From contig JALWFG010000005.1 of the NCBI GenBank assembly GCA_027038965.1, forward strand, positions 124,001 through 188,000: a DNA stretch of 64,000 nt, in the 5' to 3' direction. The notes below the pieces were generated by a model that was not told where the DNA came from, did no database searches, and worked only from the letters and a program-made list of their open reading frames with translations. How positions within the stretch are numbered: the first letter of the stretch is position 1; every line of letters starts with the position of its first letter. Made by a program: the position numbers and the translations under genes. Origin of the DNA: Candidatus Desulfofervidaceae bacterium (GTDB taxonomy: Bacteria; Desulfobacterota; Desulfofervidia; Desulfofervidales; Desulfofervidaceae). Positions 25,687 to 34,071 of this stretch are shown here, in pieces.

Positions 25687-26529
25687 TTAAAAGTTAACCA
25701 AGGCTTCTATCCTCTGCAGTTGAGCCCCAAGCTCTGCCATACAACTCATTAAATCTCGTTCCTTGAGTCCTAACATCTTATAAGCCCCATTTTTGGCCTT
25801 GTAAGCGAGTCCATATAAACCTGCTCCTATTCCCAACATTAATACCCCAACATCGGCTAAATGAATTAGGGCAGTAGCGGGATCTTTAATGAGCTCAGGC
25901 TGATGATGAAACCGAATAATCTGAATAAGCTCTTCAGGGAAATTCCATCTTTCGGCCATCTTAGCCCCTATCTCTGCATGATCCATACCCAAGACTTTCC
26001 TTTCTGCCTCTAAAAAATCTTTACCCTCTTCAATCAAACCCTTGATTTGCACCACTGCATCTTCAACAAATTCGCTTAGAACCAATTTCCCAATGTCATG
26101 CAAAAGCCCTCCGGTAAACAAAATAGTCTTCTTATCCCCACAACTTGCCTTTTCTGCCAATATTTGAGCCAGAAGGGCACAACCAACGCTGTGTCGCCAA
26201 AGTTCTCCTTTCTCCAGCTCATAACCTACTACCTTCTTGTCTAAATAAGGCTTACAACTGCTCATCATCACAATTTCCACAAGGTTTTTACCACCTAAAT
26301 ATACAAGGGCCTGTTTAATAGAAGTCACCTTTTGTCTTAGACCAAAATAGGGTGAATTGCACCATTTCAACACATTGGCGGTAATAGAGGGATCATATTG
26401 AACTATCTCTGCTATTTGCTTTATAGAAACATTTTCATCCCTTGCCATGGCCACTACCTTCAAGGCCACCAAAGGAAAAGGGGGTAATCTCTCTACCGTA
26501 CTGATAATTTTTTCAATTTTTTCTTTCAT
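25687..26529 (-). CDS. HDOD-domain protein
   Basis: A 280-residue HDOD protein (HD-related output domain): LPPFPLVALKVVAMARDENVSIKQIAEIVQYDPSITANVLKWCNSPYFG is typical, followed by an HD-like LLHDIGKLVLSEF and HHQPE. HDOD proteins lack a known catalytic activity and often act as regulatory partners in signalling operons. Starts overlapping cheD's stop by 4 nt. Confidence 0.88.
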   Translation of the reverse strand: MKEKIEKIISTVERLPPFPLVALKVVAMARDENVSIKQIAEIVQYDPSITANVLKWCNSPYFGLRQKVTSIKQALVYLGGKNLVEIVMMSSCKPYLDKKVVGYELEKGELWRHSVGCALLAQILAEKASCGDKKTILFTGGLLHDIGKLVLSEFVEDAVVQIKGLIEEGKDFLEAERKVLGMDHAEIGAKMAERWNFPEELIQIIRFHHQPELIKDPATALIHLADVGVLMLGIGAGLYGLAYKAKNGAYKMLGLKERDLMSCMAELGAQLQRIEALVNF

Positions 26530-27008
26530 AACTTCTTCATCCCCTGACTGGGAATTTTTAAAGTCACTTCACCATTGGCAATATTTAGCTCCATTGTTCT
26601 GTTAACCACACCTCCCACATCCTCTGCATGAATCAAGACTCCATTTTTCCACAGGAGCTTCCTCAAAGTAGCATAGTTTCTTTTGCCAATGTTAAAATGA
26701 CCCGCTTCATCCATAATCTGGCTTCCTCCAGCCACCTTCACAATCATTCTCTTTTTTATTGCCCCATATTTGTAGCAAGTTTTAAACAAAAGAGGCACTC
26801 CAGTATCACAAAACATAAACGGATTTTGTTTGGCCCTTTGAGGATTAATTTTAGATTCAGGCAACATAAGATGTAGCAAACCACCTACCTTCACTACAGG
26901 GTCATAAACCGCCACCCCTATGCAGGAACCCAGGGCATGAGTAATCAAAATATCTTCTGGATTGTTACTTACCTTCATATCCGCTATGCCAACAACAATT
27001 TTCCCCAC
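26526..27008 (-). CDS. cheD: Chemoreceptor glutamine deamidase CheD
   Basis: A 160-residue CheD. Catalytic Cys lies in ITHALGSCIGVAVYD, catalytic His in GGLLHLMLPES, and the Thr/Ser region follows near GQNPFMFCDTG. CheD deamidates receptor glutamines and is stimulated through CheC-type proteins, so the CheX-like gene in this operon is a plausible partner. Four nucleotides separate it from cheR. Confidence 0.95.
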   Translation of the reverse strand: MGKIVVGIADMKVSNNPEDILITHALGSCIGVAVYDPVVKVGGLLHLMLPESKINPQRAKQNPFMFCDTGVPLLFKTCYKYGAIKKRMIVKVAGGSQIMDEAGHFNIGKRNYATLRKLLWKNGVLIHAEDVGGVVNRTMELNIANGEVTLKIPSQGMKKL

Positions 27009-27012
27009 TTGT

Positions 27013-27858
27013 TTACACCTTTTGATATATTGCTGGTTTAATATACTTTAAACTATGCTTCATTCCCATTAAGCTTTCAGAATGACCAATAAAAAGATAC
27101 CCCCCATCAACCAAACAACTTATAAACCGATTTATCAAACTCTCTTTTGTAGGTTTATCAAAATAGATCATCACATTCCGACAAAAGATCACATCAAATT
27201 TCACTTTAAAAGAAAATTTTTCAAGCAGATTTAAACGTTTGAACTCAATCATCTTCTTCAACTCTGGTTTTACCTTATAATATCCAGCCCAATTCCCCTT
27301 CCCTCTTAAAAAATACCTTCTAATTAGAAGCTTAGGGATAGTAGAAAGTTGTTCCGCTTGATAGATTCCCAACATTGCTTTTTTTAAAACTCGAGTAGAA
27401 ATGTCTGTAGCTAATATTTTTACATCCCATTTTTTTATATCTTTAATTGTTTCAAATAGGGTAATCGCAATAGAATATGGCTCTTCTCCCGAAGAACAAC
27501 CCGCCGACCATATTTTTAACCGACGTTTAGGCTCACATTGAGGAATAACCACCGTCTGCAAAAAATCAAAATGGTCTTTTTCCCTAAAAAAATGAGTAAA
27601 ATTGGTAGAAATGGCATCCAACATCTCCACCAACATTTTACCTGAGCTATCATTTATAACCTGACGATAGTATTCCCAAAAGCTATTAATACCCCTACGA
27701 CGCAGAATTTTACCCAAACGACTCCGAACTAAATCTCTTTTTTCTTCAGTCAAATGGATCCCGCTCTTTTTGTAGACAAGTTCTTTAATGGCCTCAAACT
27801 CGTCATCATACAAAGGTGGAACGGTAAAGATAAAAGAAATCTGCTTTTTCTCTACCAC
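27013..27858 (-). CDS. cheR: Chemoreceptor methyltransferase CheR
   Basis: S-adenosylmethionine-dependent receptor methyltransferase, 281 residues. N-terminal helical domain (KELVYKKSGIHLTEEKRDLVRSRLGKILR), then the SAM fold with IWSAGCSSGEEPYSIA, ILATDISTRVLKKA and VIFCRNVMIYFDK. The family's usual length is matched. It directly follows the PilZ gene (stop and start adjoining). Confidence 0.95.
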   Translation of the reverse strand: MVEKKQISFIFTVPPLYDDEFEAIKELVYKKSGIHLTEEKRDLVRSRLGKILRRRGINSFWEYYRQVINDSSGKMLVEMLDAISTNFTHFFREKDHFDFLQTVVIPQCEPKRRLKIWSAGCSSGEEPYSIAITLFETIKDIKKWDVKILATDISTRVLKKAMLGIYQAEQLSTIPKLLIRRYFLRGKGNWAGYYKVKPELKKMIEFKRLNLLEKFSFKVKFDVIFCRNVMIYFDKPTKESLINRFISCLVDGGYLFIGHSESLMGMKHSLKYIKPAIYQKV

Positions 27859-28212
27859 TTAAAAGGCATCCTCCTTGAGCTCTTGGTCAACTCTATCAGT
27901 ATCTCCTAAGTAATGATAAAGAACATTTTGTAAGTAAGAAAAGGCCTCAGGGCTTAATTTAGAAAATTTAATTCCTGTTTCCCCTTTATTACTCCGAACA
28001 ACTACACCCTTTATAGATAAATCTCCGGTCTCAAAGGGAACATTAAAATGAACACTACAAGGTATTCCTACAGGCAAATCAGAATCTAACTTAATAAGAA
28101 CACCATTCAAGCTAACATTTTGGGTATAACCAACCTTCTCCCCAAGTGGAGTTTTTAATGTTACCTCAATATTATATTGGACTCTACTTCTTTTTCTTTT
28201 ATCAAAATACAT
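27859..28212 (-). CDS. PilZ domain protein
   Basis: A 117-residue PilZ protein: the c-di-GMP-binding elements appear as RKRSRVQY (R-x3-R) at residues 6-12 and NVSLNGVLIKLDS (for [D/N]xSxxG) near residue 34. Both halves of the binding motif are present, so it can be expected to bind c-di-GMP and connect second-messenger level to motility. Overlaps cheW by 11 nt. Confidence 0.85.
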   Translation of the reverse strand: MYFDKRKRSRVQYNIEVTLKTPLGEKVGYTQNVSLNGVLIKLDSDLPVGIPCSVHFNVPFETGDLSIKGVVVRSNKGETGIKFSKLSPEAFSYLQNVLYHYLGDTDRVDQELKEDAF

Positions 28213-28717
28213 TTTGTTCGGCAGCTTGATTTACAACCCCTATTTCTTCTTGGGTTAAAACCTTATCGATATCTAAAAGAATTTTGACCCTATCCTTTGC
28301 CTTTGCCATTCCTAGAATGAATCTTGTGTCCACCTGAGTACCAAACTGAGGAGTCGATTCAATATCTGAGGTAGGGATATTCAGAACTTCTGAAACGCTA
28401 TCTACCACAATGCCCATTAACATTGGACCAGAGCTTGTATTAATTTCTACTACAATAATGCAAGTTTTTTCATCATATTCTTTGGGAGCAAGACCAAATT
28501 TAAGCCTTAAATCTACTACCGGAATCACCTTCCCCCTGAGATTAATCACTCCCTTGATAAATTCTGGGGTATGAGGCACAGGTGTAATATCCATTAAACC
28601 AATGATTTCTCTTACCTTTAAAATTTCTACTCCGTATTCCTCATCACCTAAGGTAAAAGTAAGAAATTTCTCAATTTTTGCCTCGCTTTGTCCCTTTGCG
28701 TCTTGCGATACTTTCAT
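28202..28717 (-). CDS. cheW: Chemotaxis coupling protein CheW
   Basis: A 171-residue CheW adaptor that links receptors to the kinase CheA. Motifs: FTLGDEEYGVEILKVREI, PHTPEFIKGVINLRGKVIPVVDLR and GIVVDSVSEVLNI. I choose ATG 28717, since GGAGG lies seven bases upstream, over a start 13 codons earlier. It heads the operon cheW-pilZ-cheR-cheD-HDOD-cheY-cheX-cheB; no cheA or receptor gene lies in the window. A motif shared with the flagellar operon lies upstream (28811-28839). Confidence 0.93.
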   Translation of the reverse strand: MKVSQDAKGQSEAKIEKFLTFTLGDEEYGVEILKVREIIGLMDITPVPHTPEFIKGVINLRGKVIPVVDLRLKFGLAPKEYDEKTCIIVVEINTSSGPMLMGIVVDSVSEVLNIPTSDIESTPQFGTQVDTRFILGMAKAKDRVKILLDIDKVLTQEEIGVVNQAAEQNVF

Positions 28718-28810
28718 TCTCTGCCTCCTAACAAATCTGGGAATGTGCTTCCGCAACTATTAATCTTATAGCTTAAGCCCTAAAAAAAGGCAAGAAGTAC
28801 TTTCTCTATC

Positions 28811-28839
28811 TTTTCGGACTATAGTTCGTTTGTGTTCGG
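28811..28839 (-). promoter_or_regulatory. CCGAACAC-N13-TCCGAAAA element upstream of cheW
   Basis: Minus strand: CCGAACAC at 28839-28832 and TCCGAAAA at 28818-28811. The same pair with 12 nt spacing lies at 59588-59615, upstream of the flagellar filament operon. The second half resembles the sigma-28 -10 box GCCGATAA in six of eight places, but no TAAAG -35 box is placed properly. Could be a motility sigma promoter or a regulator site. Confidence 0.4.
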
Positions 28840-28942
28840 TAATTTTGTTTCAAATAAGTAAGGAAATTTTAAGACAAGGGCTAAAAAGAATTAACAACTA
28901 GTAATGAACATAAAAAACTGAACTGATGGTTGAAAATATCTT

Positions 28943-29004
28943 TTATAACGCCCAAACTCAGCGGCTGGTGGTTACGTCAGTCCGCTGGAGTGATTTGTTA
29001 GAAC
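28943..29004 (-). other. Integron attC recombination site
   Basis: On the minus strand the site starts with R'' GTTCTAAC (29004-28997) and ends at GGGCG^TTAT (G at 28949). Inner arms CACTCCAGCGG and CCGCTG-AGTTTG pair with one extrahelical G, as attC L boxes do, around a variable loop. The DUF2283 gene ends inside it. About 60 nt is normal for attC. Crucially, R'' is the exact complement of G plus the first bases of the cassette at 29462-29455. Confidence 0.8.
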
Positions 29005-29224
29005 ATATCTGTAATAAATCCTTTTCACTTAGAACCAACGAATAATTTAGAATCGTTTTTAAATCTATTTTTTGAGAAGCATTTAAAATTTCTATCCCTA
29101 CAATTTCACCATCTTCTGTAGTATCGAGGTTTACTCCTTCTACTATTTCTATTACACCATCAGGTTTTTTATTACCTAATTTAATGTAAAGAGCATCTAC
29201 ATCCTTATCGTAGTAAATTTTCAT
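28958..29224 (-). CDS. DUF2283 family protein
   Basis: An 88-residue protein; residues 1-50 match DUF2283: MKIYYDKDVDALYIKLG, then GVNLDTTEDGEIVGIEILNAS. The family is often encoded next to DUF4258 proteins and the pair behaves like a toxin-antitoxin candidate; DUF2283 would be the antitoxin-like partner. Residues about 75-88 (SNKSLQRTDVTTSR) are translated from the attC sequence and are not part of the family domain. The start overlaps the stop region of the DUF4258 gene. Confidence 0.88.
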   Translation of the reverse strand: MKIYYDKDVDALYIKLGNKKPDGVIEIVEGVNLDTTEDGEIVGIEILNASQKIDLKTILNYSLVLSEKDLLQICSNKSLQRTDVTTSR

Positions 29225-29448
29225 TATTTTCTCCTTCTCTTTAAAGGATAATTGGTAATCACTACTATTGTATCATTTTCTACGCTAACTACAATCTTTA
29301 TGGGATATTTATAGCCTGGCACTTCCTGAATGATTTCGTGTTTTCCTGGATGTAACTCTTCCTTTTTTAGGATATTTTCAATTGTTGATAGGGAAAGATT
29401 GTATAACTTAGCTCTTCTTTTTGCATGACGAGAAAATTTTATTTTCAT
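29224..29448 (-). CDS. DUF4258 family protein (putative toxin)
   Basis: A 74-residue basic protein with the DUF4258 pattern: FSRHAKRRAKLYNLSLSTIENIL, then a beta segment (YPIKIVVSVENDTIVVITNYPLKRRRK). The family is related in look to RelE/BrnT-like small toxins but no catalytic proof is known to me. It is the first gene of the cassette and overlaps the DUF2283 start by one base; cassette-borne toxin-antitoxin pairs are typical of chromosomal integrons. Confidence 0.85.
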   Translation of the reverse strand: MKIKFSRHAKRRAKLYNLSLSTIENILKKEELHPGKHEIIQEVPGYKYPIKIVVSVENDTIVVITNYPLKRRRK

Positions 29449-29484
29449 TATTGCGTTCTAACAAAATTTAAACTTAAACAAGAA

Positions 29485-30693
29485 TTAAGTTAGGCATATC
29501 TTTTTAAATCTTCTTTTACCTACTTGGATTATATATTCTCCTTTATCTAATTCGGCATTGGGATTGCTTATTTTTTCCATATTTATTTTAACTCCGCCCT
29601 GTTGTAAAATCCTTTTGGCCTCAGACGTTGTTTTTGTTAACCCTGCAAGCTGAAGGAGTTTAGGTAACCATATCCTCTCTTGCTCCCATTTTACCACAAC
29701 CTCTTCTATATCTTCTGGCAGTTCTTTTTTTTTGAATACGCGCTCAAATTCTTCTGCGGCCTCCTTGGCCACCTGTTCAGAGTGGAATCGGGTCACAATT
29801 TCGATGGCCAACTTCTTCTTGGCCTCCTTGGGATGCAATTCCCCCTTTGACACCTTATCCTTCAATTGCTCAATTTGTGAGGGAGAAAGGTCACTCAATA
29901 GTTCATAATAGCGCCACATTAACTCATCAGAAATAGACATCAATTTGCCAAACATCTCTTGGGGAGGTTCAGTAATGCCAATATAATTTCCTAAGCTTTT
30001 ACTCATTTTCTGAACCCCATCCAACCCCTCTAGTAAGGGCATCATCATAACCACTTGAGGGGCTTGTCCAAAATCCCGCTGCAATTCTCTGCCCACCAAG
30101 AGGTTAAATTTCTGGTCTGTCCCCCCAAGTTCTACATCTGCCCTAAGGGCTACCGAATCATACCCCTGAATAAGGGGATAAATAAATTCATGGATGCTAA
30201 TAGGCTGATTGTTACTAAATCTTTTATGAAAATCATCTCTTTCAAGCATTCTGGCTACCGTATAATGAGTACACAGCTTAATTAGTTCCAGAGCGGACAT
30301 TTTATTCATCCATTCGCTGTTAAAAACCACCTTTGTCTTTTGAGGGTCAAGGATCTTAAAAATTTGCTCTTTGTATGTCTCGGCATTGGCCAAAACCTGT
30401 TCTTGGGTAAGGGCAGGCCTAGTTTCTGATTTCCCAGAAGGATCCCCTATCATTCCTGTAAAATCTCCAATTAAAAAAAATACTTCATGTCCTAAAAGTT
30501 GAAAATGTTTTAACTTTTGAATTAGCACGGTATGCCCCAAGTGCAAATCTGGGGCCGTAGGGTCAAAACCTGCTTTTACCCTTAACGGTCTGCCTTCCTT
30601 TTTTGCCTTAATAAGCCTTTCCTCTAATTCCCTTTCAGAAATAATTTCGGCTACCCCTTTTAATAAAAACTCCATCTCCTCTTTAATATCCAT
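29485..30693 (-). CDS. tyrS: Tyrosyl-tRNA synthetase
   Basis: Class I synthetase of 402 residues charging tRNA-Tyr. HIGH-type motif in [17 protein letters not shown] in [10 protein letters not shown], tyrosine-pocket [10 protein letters not shown], and a C-terminal S4 RNA-binding domain ([28 protein letters not shown]). The last residues KKICLT run into GCCTAAC, an R''-like integron half-site, so the natural C-terminus may have been altered when the cassette inserted at 29461/29462. Belongs to the rny-ymdB-tyrS run; start overlaps the preceding gene by 11 nt. Confidence 0.96.
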   Translation of the reverse strand: MDIKEEMEFLLKGVAEIISERELEERLIKAKKEGRPLRVKAGFDPTAPDLHLGHTVLIQKLKHFQLLGHEVFFLIGDFTGMIGDPSGKSETRPALTQEQVLANAETYKEQIFKILDPQKTKVVFNSEWMNKMSALELIKLCTHYTVARMLERDDFHKRFSNNQPISIHEFIYPLIQGYDSVALRADVELGGTDQKFNLLVGRELQRDFGQAPQVVMMMPLLEGLDGVQKMSKSLGNYIGITEPPQEMFGKLMSISDELMWRYYELLSDLSPSQIEQLKDKVSKGELHPKEAKKKLAIEIVTRFHSEQVAKEAAEEFERVFKKKELPEDIEEVVVKWEQERIWLPKLLQLAGLTKTTSEAKRILQQGGVKINMEKISNPNAELDKGEYIIQVGKRRFKKICLT

Positions 30694-31486
30694 TTTCTAC
30701 CTCTCTAACACGTTTTATTCCTAGTGCCCTTCCAGAATGCTTATCTATAGAAACAATCACCCCTTGAAGAGAAATCTTCCCTTTGGCAGGCTTAAATCTC
30801 TGAGGTATTTGGGTTAAAAAACCATTTAAGGCAATGTCTTTTTCCATACCAATGACTGAATCTAAACTCCCTGTCATTCCCACATCTGTAATATAGGCTG
30901 TCCCTTGGGGCAAAATTGTCTCATCAGCGGTTTGGACATGGGTATGAGTTCCCAAGACAGCACTTACCCTTCCATCCAAAAACCAGCCCATAGCCACTTT
31001 TTCAGAGGTGGCCTCGGCGTGGAAATCAACCACAATGTTGGTAGTTATTTTAGAAAGGTCCCGGATAATTTTTTCTGCGGTTCGAAAGGGACATTCCAAG
31101 GGTCTCATAAAGACCCTTCCTTCAAGATTCAGTATACCTATTTTTTGACCGTCTTTTAATTCCAAAATGGTGTGTCCCTTCCCCGGCACCCCTGATGGAT
31201 AATTGGCCGGCCGCAAAATGGTCTCACTTTGATTCAGATAATCAAAAATCTCCTTTTTCTTCCAGATATGATTGCCAGAGGTAATGACATTGACTCCCAT
31301 TGACAGCAACTCTTCAGCAATTTTGGGGGTAATTCCAAGTCCCCCAGCCGCATTTTCACCATTAGCGATAACGCAATCAGGATGATACCTTTCTAAAATT
31401 AAAGGCAGAAAGTAACCAAGCGCCTTCCTACCTGACCTTCCAACAACATCTCCAATAAAAAACACGTCTAAAGCATCACTTGGCAT
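30683..31486 (-). CDS. ymdB: YmdB-type 2',3'-cyclic phosphodiesterase / metallophosphoesterase
   Basis: A 267-residue metallophosphoesterase of the B. subtilis YmdB family: [55 protein letters not shown] and [11 protein letters not shown] contain the metal ligands. YmdB hydrolyses 2',3'-cyclic nucleotides and influences motility versus biofilm in Bacillus; it sits next to rny there too. I start at ATG 31486; it overlaps the end of rny by 11 nt and has no clear ribosome-binding site, consistent with coupling. Confidence 0.9.
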   Translation of the reverse strand: MPSDALDVFFIGDVVGRSGRKALGYFLPLILERYHPDCVIANGENAAGGLGITPKIAEELLSMGVNVITSGNHIWKKKEIFDYLNQSETILRPANYPSGVPGKGHTILELKDGQKIGILNLEGRVFMRPLECPFRTAEKIIRDLSKITTNIVVDFHAEATSEKVAMGWFLDGRVSAVLGTHTHVQTADETILPQGTAYITDVGMTGSLDSVIGMEKDIALNGFLTQIPQRFKPAKGKISLQGVIVSIDKHSGRALGIKRVREVENGY

Positions 31487-33032
31487 ACGCAACGGCCCGT
31501 TTTTCCCTGATTACCGATACCTTAATCTGTCCTGGATAAGTCATTTCTTTCTCAATTCTTTTGGCCACTTCATGGGCTAAAAAGGCAATGTCCTCATCCC
31601 CTACAAGATCACTTTCTACAATGATTCGCAACTCACGACCTGCTTGAATGGCATAAGCCTTGCTGACACCCTTAAAACTTTGAGCGATTTCCTCCAAGTT
31701 TTGGAGTCGCTTAATATAAGATTCAAAGGTTTCCTTTCTGGCCCCAGGACGGGCTCCAGAAAGGGTATCTGCAGCAGAAACCAAAATGGCAAGGATAGTC
31801 TCTGGTTCTACATCTTCATGGTGGGCTGCTATAGCATGCACTACTTCTTCTGGCTCACCATATTTTTTGGCCAAATCGGCTCCAATAAGGGCATGGGGAC
31901 CTTCAACCTCATGGTCTACGGCCTTGCCGATGTCATGAAGCAAACCTGCCCTTTTAGCCAGTTTGGGATCCACTCCCAATTCTGAGGCCATAATGCCACA
32001 TAAAAAGGCCACCTCTACCGAATGCTGTAATACATTTTGGGCATAGCTAGTCCGATATTTAAGTTTTCCTAATAACTTTATCAATTCTGGATGAATACCA
32101 TGAACCCCTACATCAAAACAGGCCTGTTCTCCTGCCTCTTGAATAGCCTCCTCCAACTCTTCAGTTACTTTATCAACTACCTCTTCAATTCTGGCTGGAT
32201 GAATCCGCCCATCAGCAACCAGTCTTTCTAAGGCCATACGGGCGATCTCTCGCCGTATAGGATTGAAACCAGAAACAATTACCACCTCAGGCGTATCATC
32301 AATAATCACATCCACCCCTGTAGCAGCCTCTATGGCCCGAATATTCCTTCCTTCTCTACCAATAATTCGACCCTTCATCTCTTCATTAGGTAAGGAAACA
32401 ACTGAAACTGTCCTTTCTGCTACGAACTCACCAGCGTATCTATTAACTGCTAAAGCAAGTATCCGCTGAGCCTTCTTATTTGCCTCTTCCTTGGCTTGCT
32501 CTTCTATTTGTTTGATCATTTTGGCGGCTTCATGTCTTGCCTCTTCTTCAACCTGCTTAAGCAAAACCTCTTTTGCTTGTTCGGTGCTCATTTGAGCAAC
32601 CTTTTCTAAGGTTTCCCTTTCCTGCTTGATAAGAAGTTCGTAATCCTTTTTCCTCTCTTCTATAGCCTTTTCTCGACTGATCAATTCCCGTTCTCTGGCA
32701 CTCAAAATCTCTTCTTTCTTTTCCAGATTGGCAAGTTTTCGGTCTATCTGTTCTTCCTTTTGCAAGAGCCTGTTTTCAAGCCTTTTTAAGTCTCTCCTTT
32801 TCTCCTTTGTTTCACGCTCAAAGTCCGAGCGCATTTGATATAAAAGTTCCTTTGCCTGATTAGACGCATCCTTCTTAATTTGTTTTGCCTCTTCTTTGGC
32901 TTCGGTAAGAATCCGATTGGCTTCTTCTTTGGCTGAAGTAATGTCTTTTTTATAAAAGAAGTGTTGCAAGAACCAAACAATCCCCCCACCAACAATCAAA
33001 CCAATAAGGCCTGTCAAAGCATATTCGAGCAT
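31476..33032 (-). CDS. rny: Ribonuclease Y
   Basis: Membrane-anchored endoribonuclease that initiates mRNA decay, 518 residues. N-terminal transmembrane segment (residues 4-22), long coiled coil (25-200; [20 protein letters not shown]..), KH domain ([19 protein letters not shown]) and HD domain ([10 protein letters not shown].., [20 protein letters not shown]). All domains complete. GAAGGGAG precedes the ATG by 6 nt, and the large hairpin RNA at 33056-33223 ends about 24 nt upstream of the start, so it may form part of the rny leader. Confidence 0.96.
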   Translation of the reverse strand: MLEYALTGLIGLIVGGGIVWFLQHFFYKKDITSAKEEANRILTEAKEEAKQIKKDASNQAKELLYQMRSDFERETKEKRRDLKRLENRLLQKEEQIDRKLANLEKKEEILSARERELISREKAIEERKKDYELLIKQERETLEKVAQMSTEQAKEVLLKQVEEEARHEAAKMIKQIEEQAKEEANKKAQRILALAVNRYAGEFVAERTVSVVSLPNEEMKGRIIGREGRNIRAIEAATGVDVIIDDTPEVVIVSGFNPIRREIARMALERLVADGRIHPARIEEVVDKVTEELEEAIQEAGEQACFDVGVHGIHPELIKLLGKLKYRTSYAQNVLQHSVEVAFLCGIMASELGVDPKLAKRAGLLHDIGKAVDHEVEGPHALIGADLAKKYGEPEEVVHAIAAHHEDVEPETILAILVSAADTLSGARPGARKETFESYIKRLQNLEEIAQSFKGVSKAYAIQAGRELRIIVESDLVGDEDIAFLAHEVAKRIEKEMTYPGQIKVSVIREKRAVAYAK

Positions 33033-33055
33033 TTCACATCTCCCTTCGATTTTCT

Positions 33056-33223
33056 GTAGGGCAAAGAGGTAAACAACAAAGGTAGGCTAAAAAGACACAT
33101 CTATTGGGGGCCACTACACCCTTTCAAAAAACTACCACTAGAGCTGTATTCAACTGCCCTGAGTAAACCCTCTGAAAGCAGTGACCCATTTATATTTAAA
33201 AAGTTTATTCACCTTTGCCCTAC
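33056..33223 (-). ncRNA. Structured RNA / 5'-leader element of rny (novel candidate)
   Basis: A 168-nt segment whose ends form a long closing helix: GTAGGGCAAAGGTGAATAAAC (33223-33203) pairs with GTTTACCTCTTTGCCCTAC (33074-33056). Inside, GGGTCACTG (33187-33179) pairs with TAGTGGCCC (33116-33108) and the adjoining CTTTCA with TGAAAG (33178-33173 with 33126-33121). The region has no open frame and lies between 6S RNA and rny. I recognise no known riboswitch or RNA family. It may be a separate small RNA or a regulatory leader of rny. Confidence 0.6.
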
Positions 33224-33249
33224 TTTTAAAATTATTTTATATTTTTAAA

Positions 33250-33424
33250 CCCCGCAGTGCCGTGTCGGCAGACTTTTTTGAACCTGTCTCCCGACAGGTG
33301 GGCACTCCTTAGTCCTTTCTGGCTTTTTACCCCGAGGGGTAAACATGCCATCCAGAACCAGAGGGAGTTCCCAAGGGTTTCAATGTCGGCCCAAAATTGC
33401 CTACCGATCACGCACACCGCAGGA
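33250..33424 (-). ncRNA. ssrS: 6S RNA
   Basis: About 175 nt that inhibit sigma-70 RNA polymerase by mimicking an open promoter. Closing stem CCTGCGGTGT / GCACTGCGGG joins the two ends; inside are the conserved 6S segments CTTGGGAACTCCC and GGACTAAGGAGTGCCCACC either side of the central bubble, and an apical TTTACCCCTCGGGGTAAA hairpin. Position just downstream of zapA is the classical ssrS location. The 5' stem is encoded within the last codons of zapA. Confidence 0.82.
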
Positions 33425-33712
33425 AGCCTCTTTCAAACAATTATCAACCAAACTTATTAATTGTCTGGCTTTCTCTTTAACCTCTCTTTCAAAAGCCAGC
33501 TTATTCTCTTTTACTTCTACATATTCGCTTGTAATATTAAGTGCCGTTAAAAGGCTCACCGTTGTCCTATCTTTAAATGGCCTCTGGGCTTGAATTTTAC
33601 TTAAATATTCATTAACCAATTCTACCACTTTTTGCATTCGCTCGCTAGGCTCGTTTGTTTTAATGGTAAACTCTCTATCCATTAACTGAACAGTAAAAAC
33701 CCTTTCTCCCAT
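33401..33712 (-). CDS. zapA: Cell division protein ZapA
   Basis: A 103-residue ZapA that bundles FtsZ filaments at the Z ring. N-terminal beta domain (VFTVQLMDREFTIKTNEP), then a long C-terminal helix (residues 30-95) used for dimerisation. The frame continues into the 5' strand of 6S RNA (last residues SCGVRDR); an overlap of 23-24 nt. Three bases separate it from the upstream zapB-like gene. Confidence 0.88.
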   Translation of the reverse strand: MGERVFTVQLMDREFTIKTNEPSERMQKVVELVNEYLSKIQAQRPFKDRTTVSLLTALNITSEYVEVKENKLAFEREVKEKARQLISLVDNCLKEASCGVRDR

Positions 33713-33715
33713 CGT

Positions 33716-33943
33716 TTATAGATTCTCAAGTTGATTTATTTTCTCAATCAAACCTTCTACCTTTTGAACAATGTTGGCCTTTTCTTCTTCCTTCTGTCTC
33801 AACTGGATTTCTAGCCGTTCAATTCTTTCCTGAGCGGCCTTAAGTTCTTGCTTCACCTGCTCATGGCTTTGTCTTAGAGCACCAAATTTATCAATCAACA
33901 TCCGAATCTTTTCTTCTAGGATATCCAATGGATTGCCTTCCAT
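33716..33943 (-). CDS. zapB: ZapB-like coiled-coil protein
   Basis: A 75-residue protein that is one continuous coiled coil (LEEKIRMLIDKFGALRQSHEQVKQELKAAQ..). Its length, structure and position directly ahead of zapA match ZapB-like FtsZ-ring scaffolding proteins, although coiled coils carry little sequence specificity. Zap proteins stack near FtsZ at mid-cell. Confidence 0.7.
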   Translation of the reverse strand: MEGNPLDILEEKIRMLIDKFGALRQSHEQVKQELKAAQERIERLEIQLRQKEEEKANIVQKVEGLIEKINQLENL

Positions 33944-34034
33944 AAACCTTCTCCCTCGCAGAATCTAAACCTGCATTTAATATAACCCCTTAAAGGTCAA
34001 AGCGTCAAGTCAAGAGATTCCCCCAAAATATCCC

Positions 34035-34063
34035 TTGTCAAACACCTATACCTATTTTATTAT
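34035..34063 (+). promoter_or_regulatory. Promoter of the aromatic-repeat protein gene, apparently leaderless
   Basis: TTGTCA (34035-34040), exactly 17 nt, TATTAT (34058-34063), then 8 nt to ATG 34072. No Shine-Dalgarno. Strong sigma-70-type hexamers. Confidence 0.6.
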
Positions 34064-34071
34064 TTTAAACT

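Larger units (their letters stand above)
28949..29461 (-). mobile_element. Solitary integron gene cassette with DUF4258-DUF2283 gene pair
   Basis: 513 bp from TTAGAAC (29461-29455, preceded by the G of the G^TT crossover) to the attC crossover G at 28949. The first ATG lies 14 nt inside the left boundary, the two genes read toward the attC, and no promoter fits inside, all as in integron cassettes. No integrase gene is in the window, so this is a lone cassette inserted between tyrS and the chemotaxis operon. Confidence 0.75.

Noticed and set aside
33257-33593. Plus-strand open frames over 6S RNA and zapA
   Set aside because: They are shadows of the minus-strand zapA gene and the 6S structure, with no ribosome-binding site.
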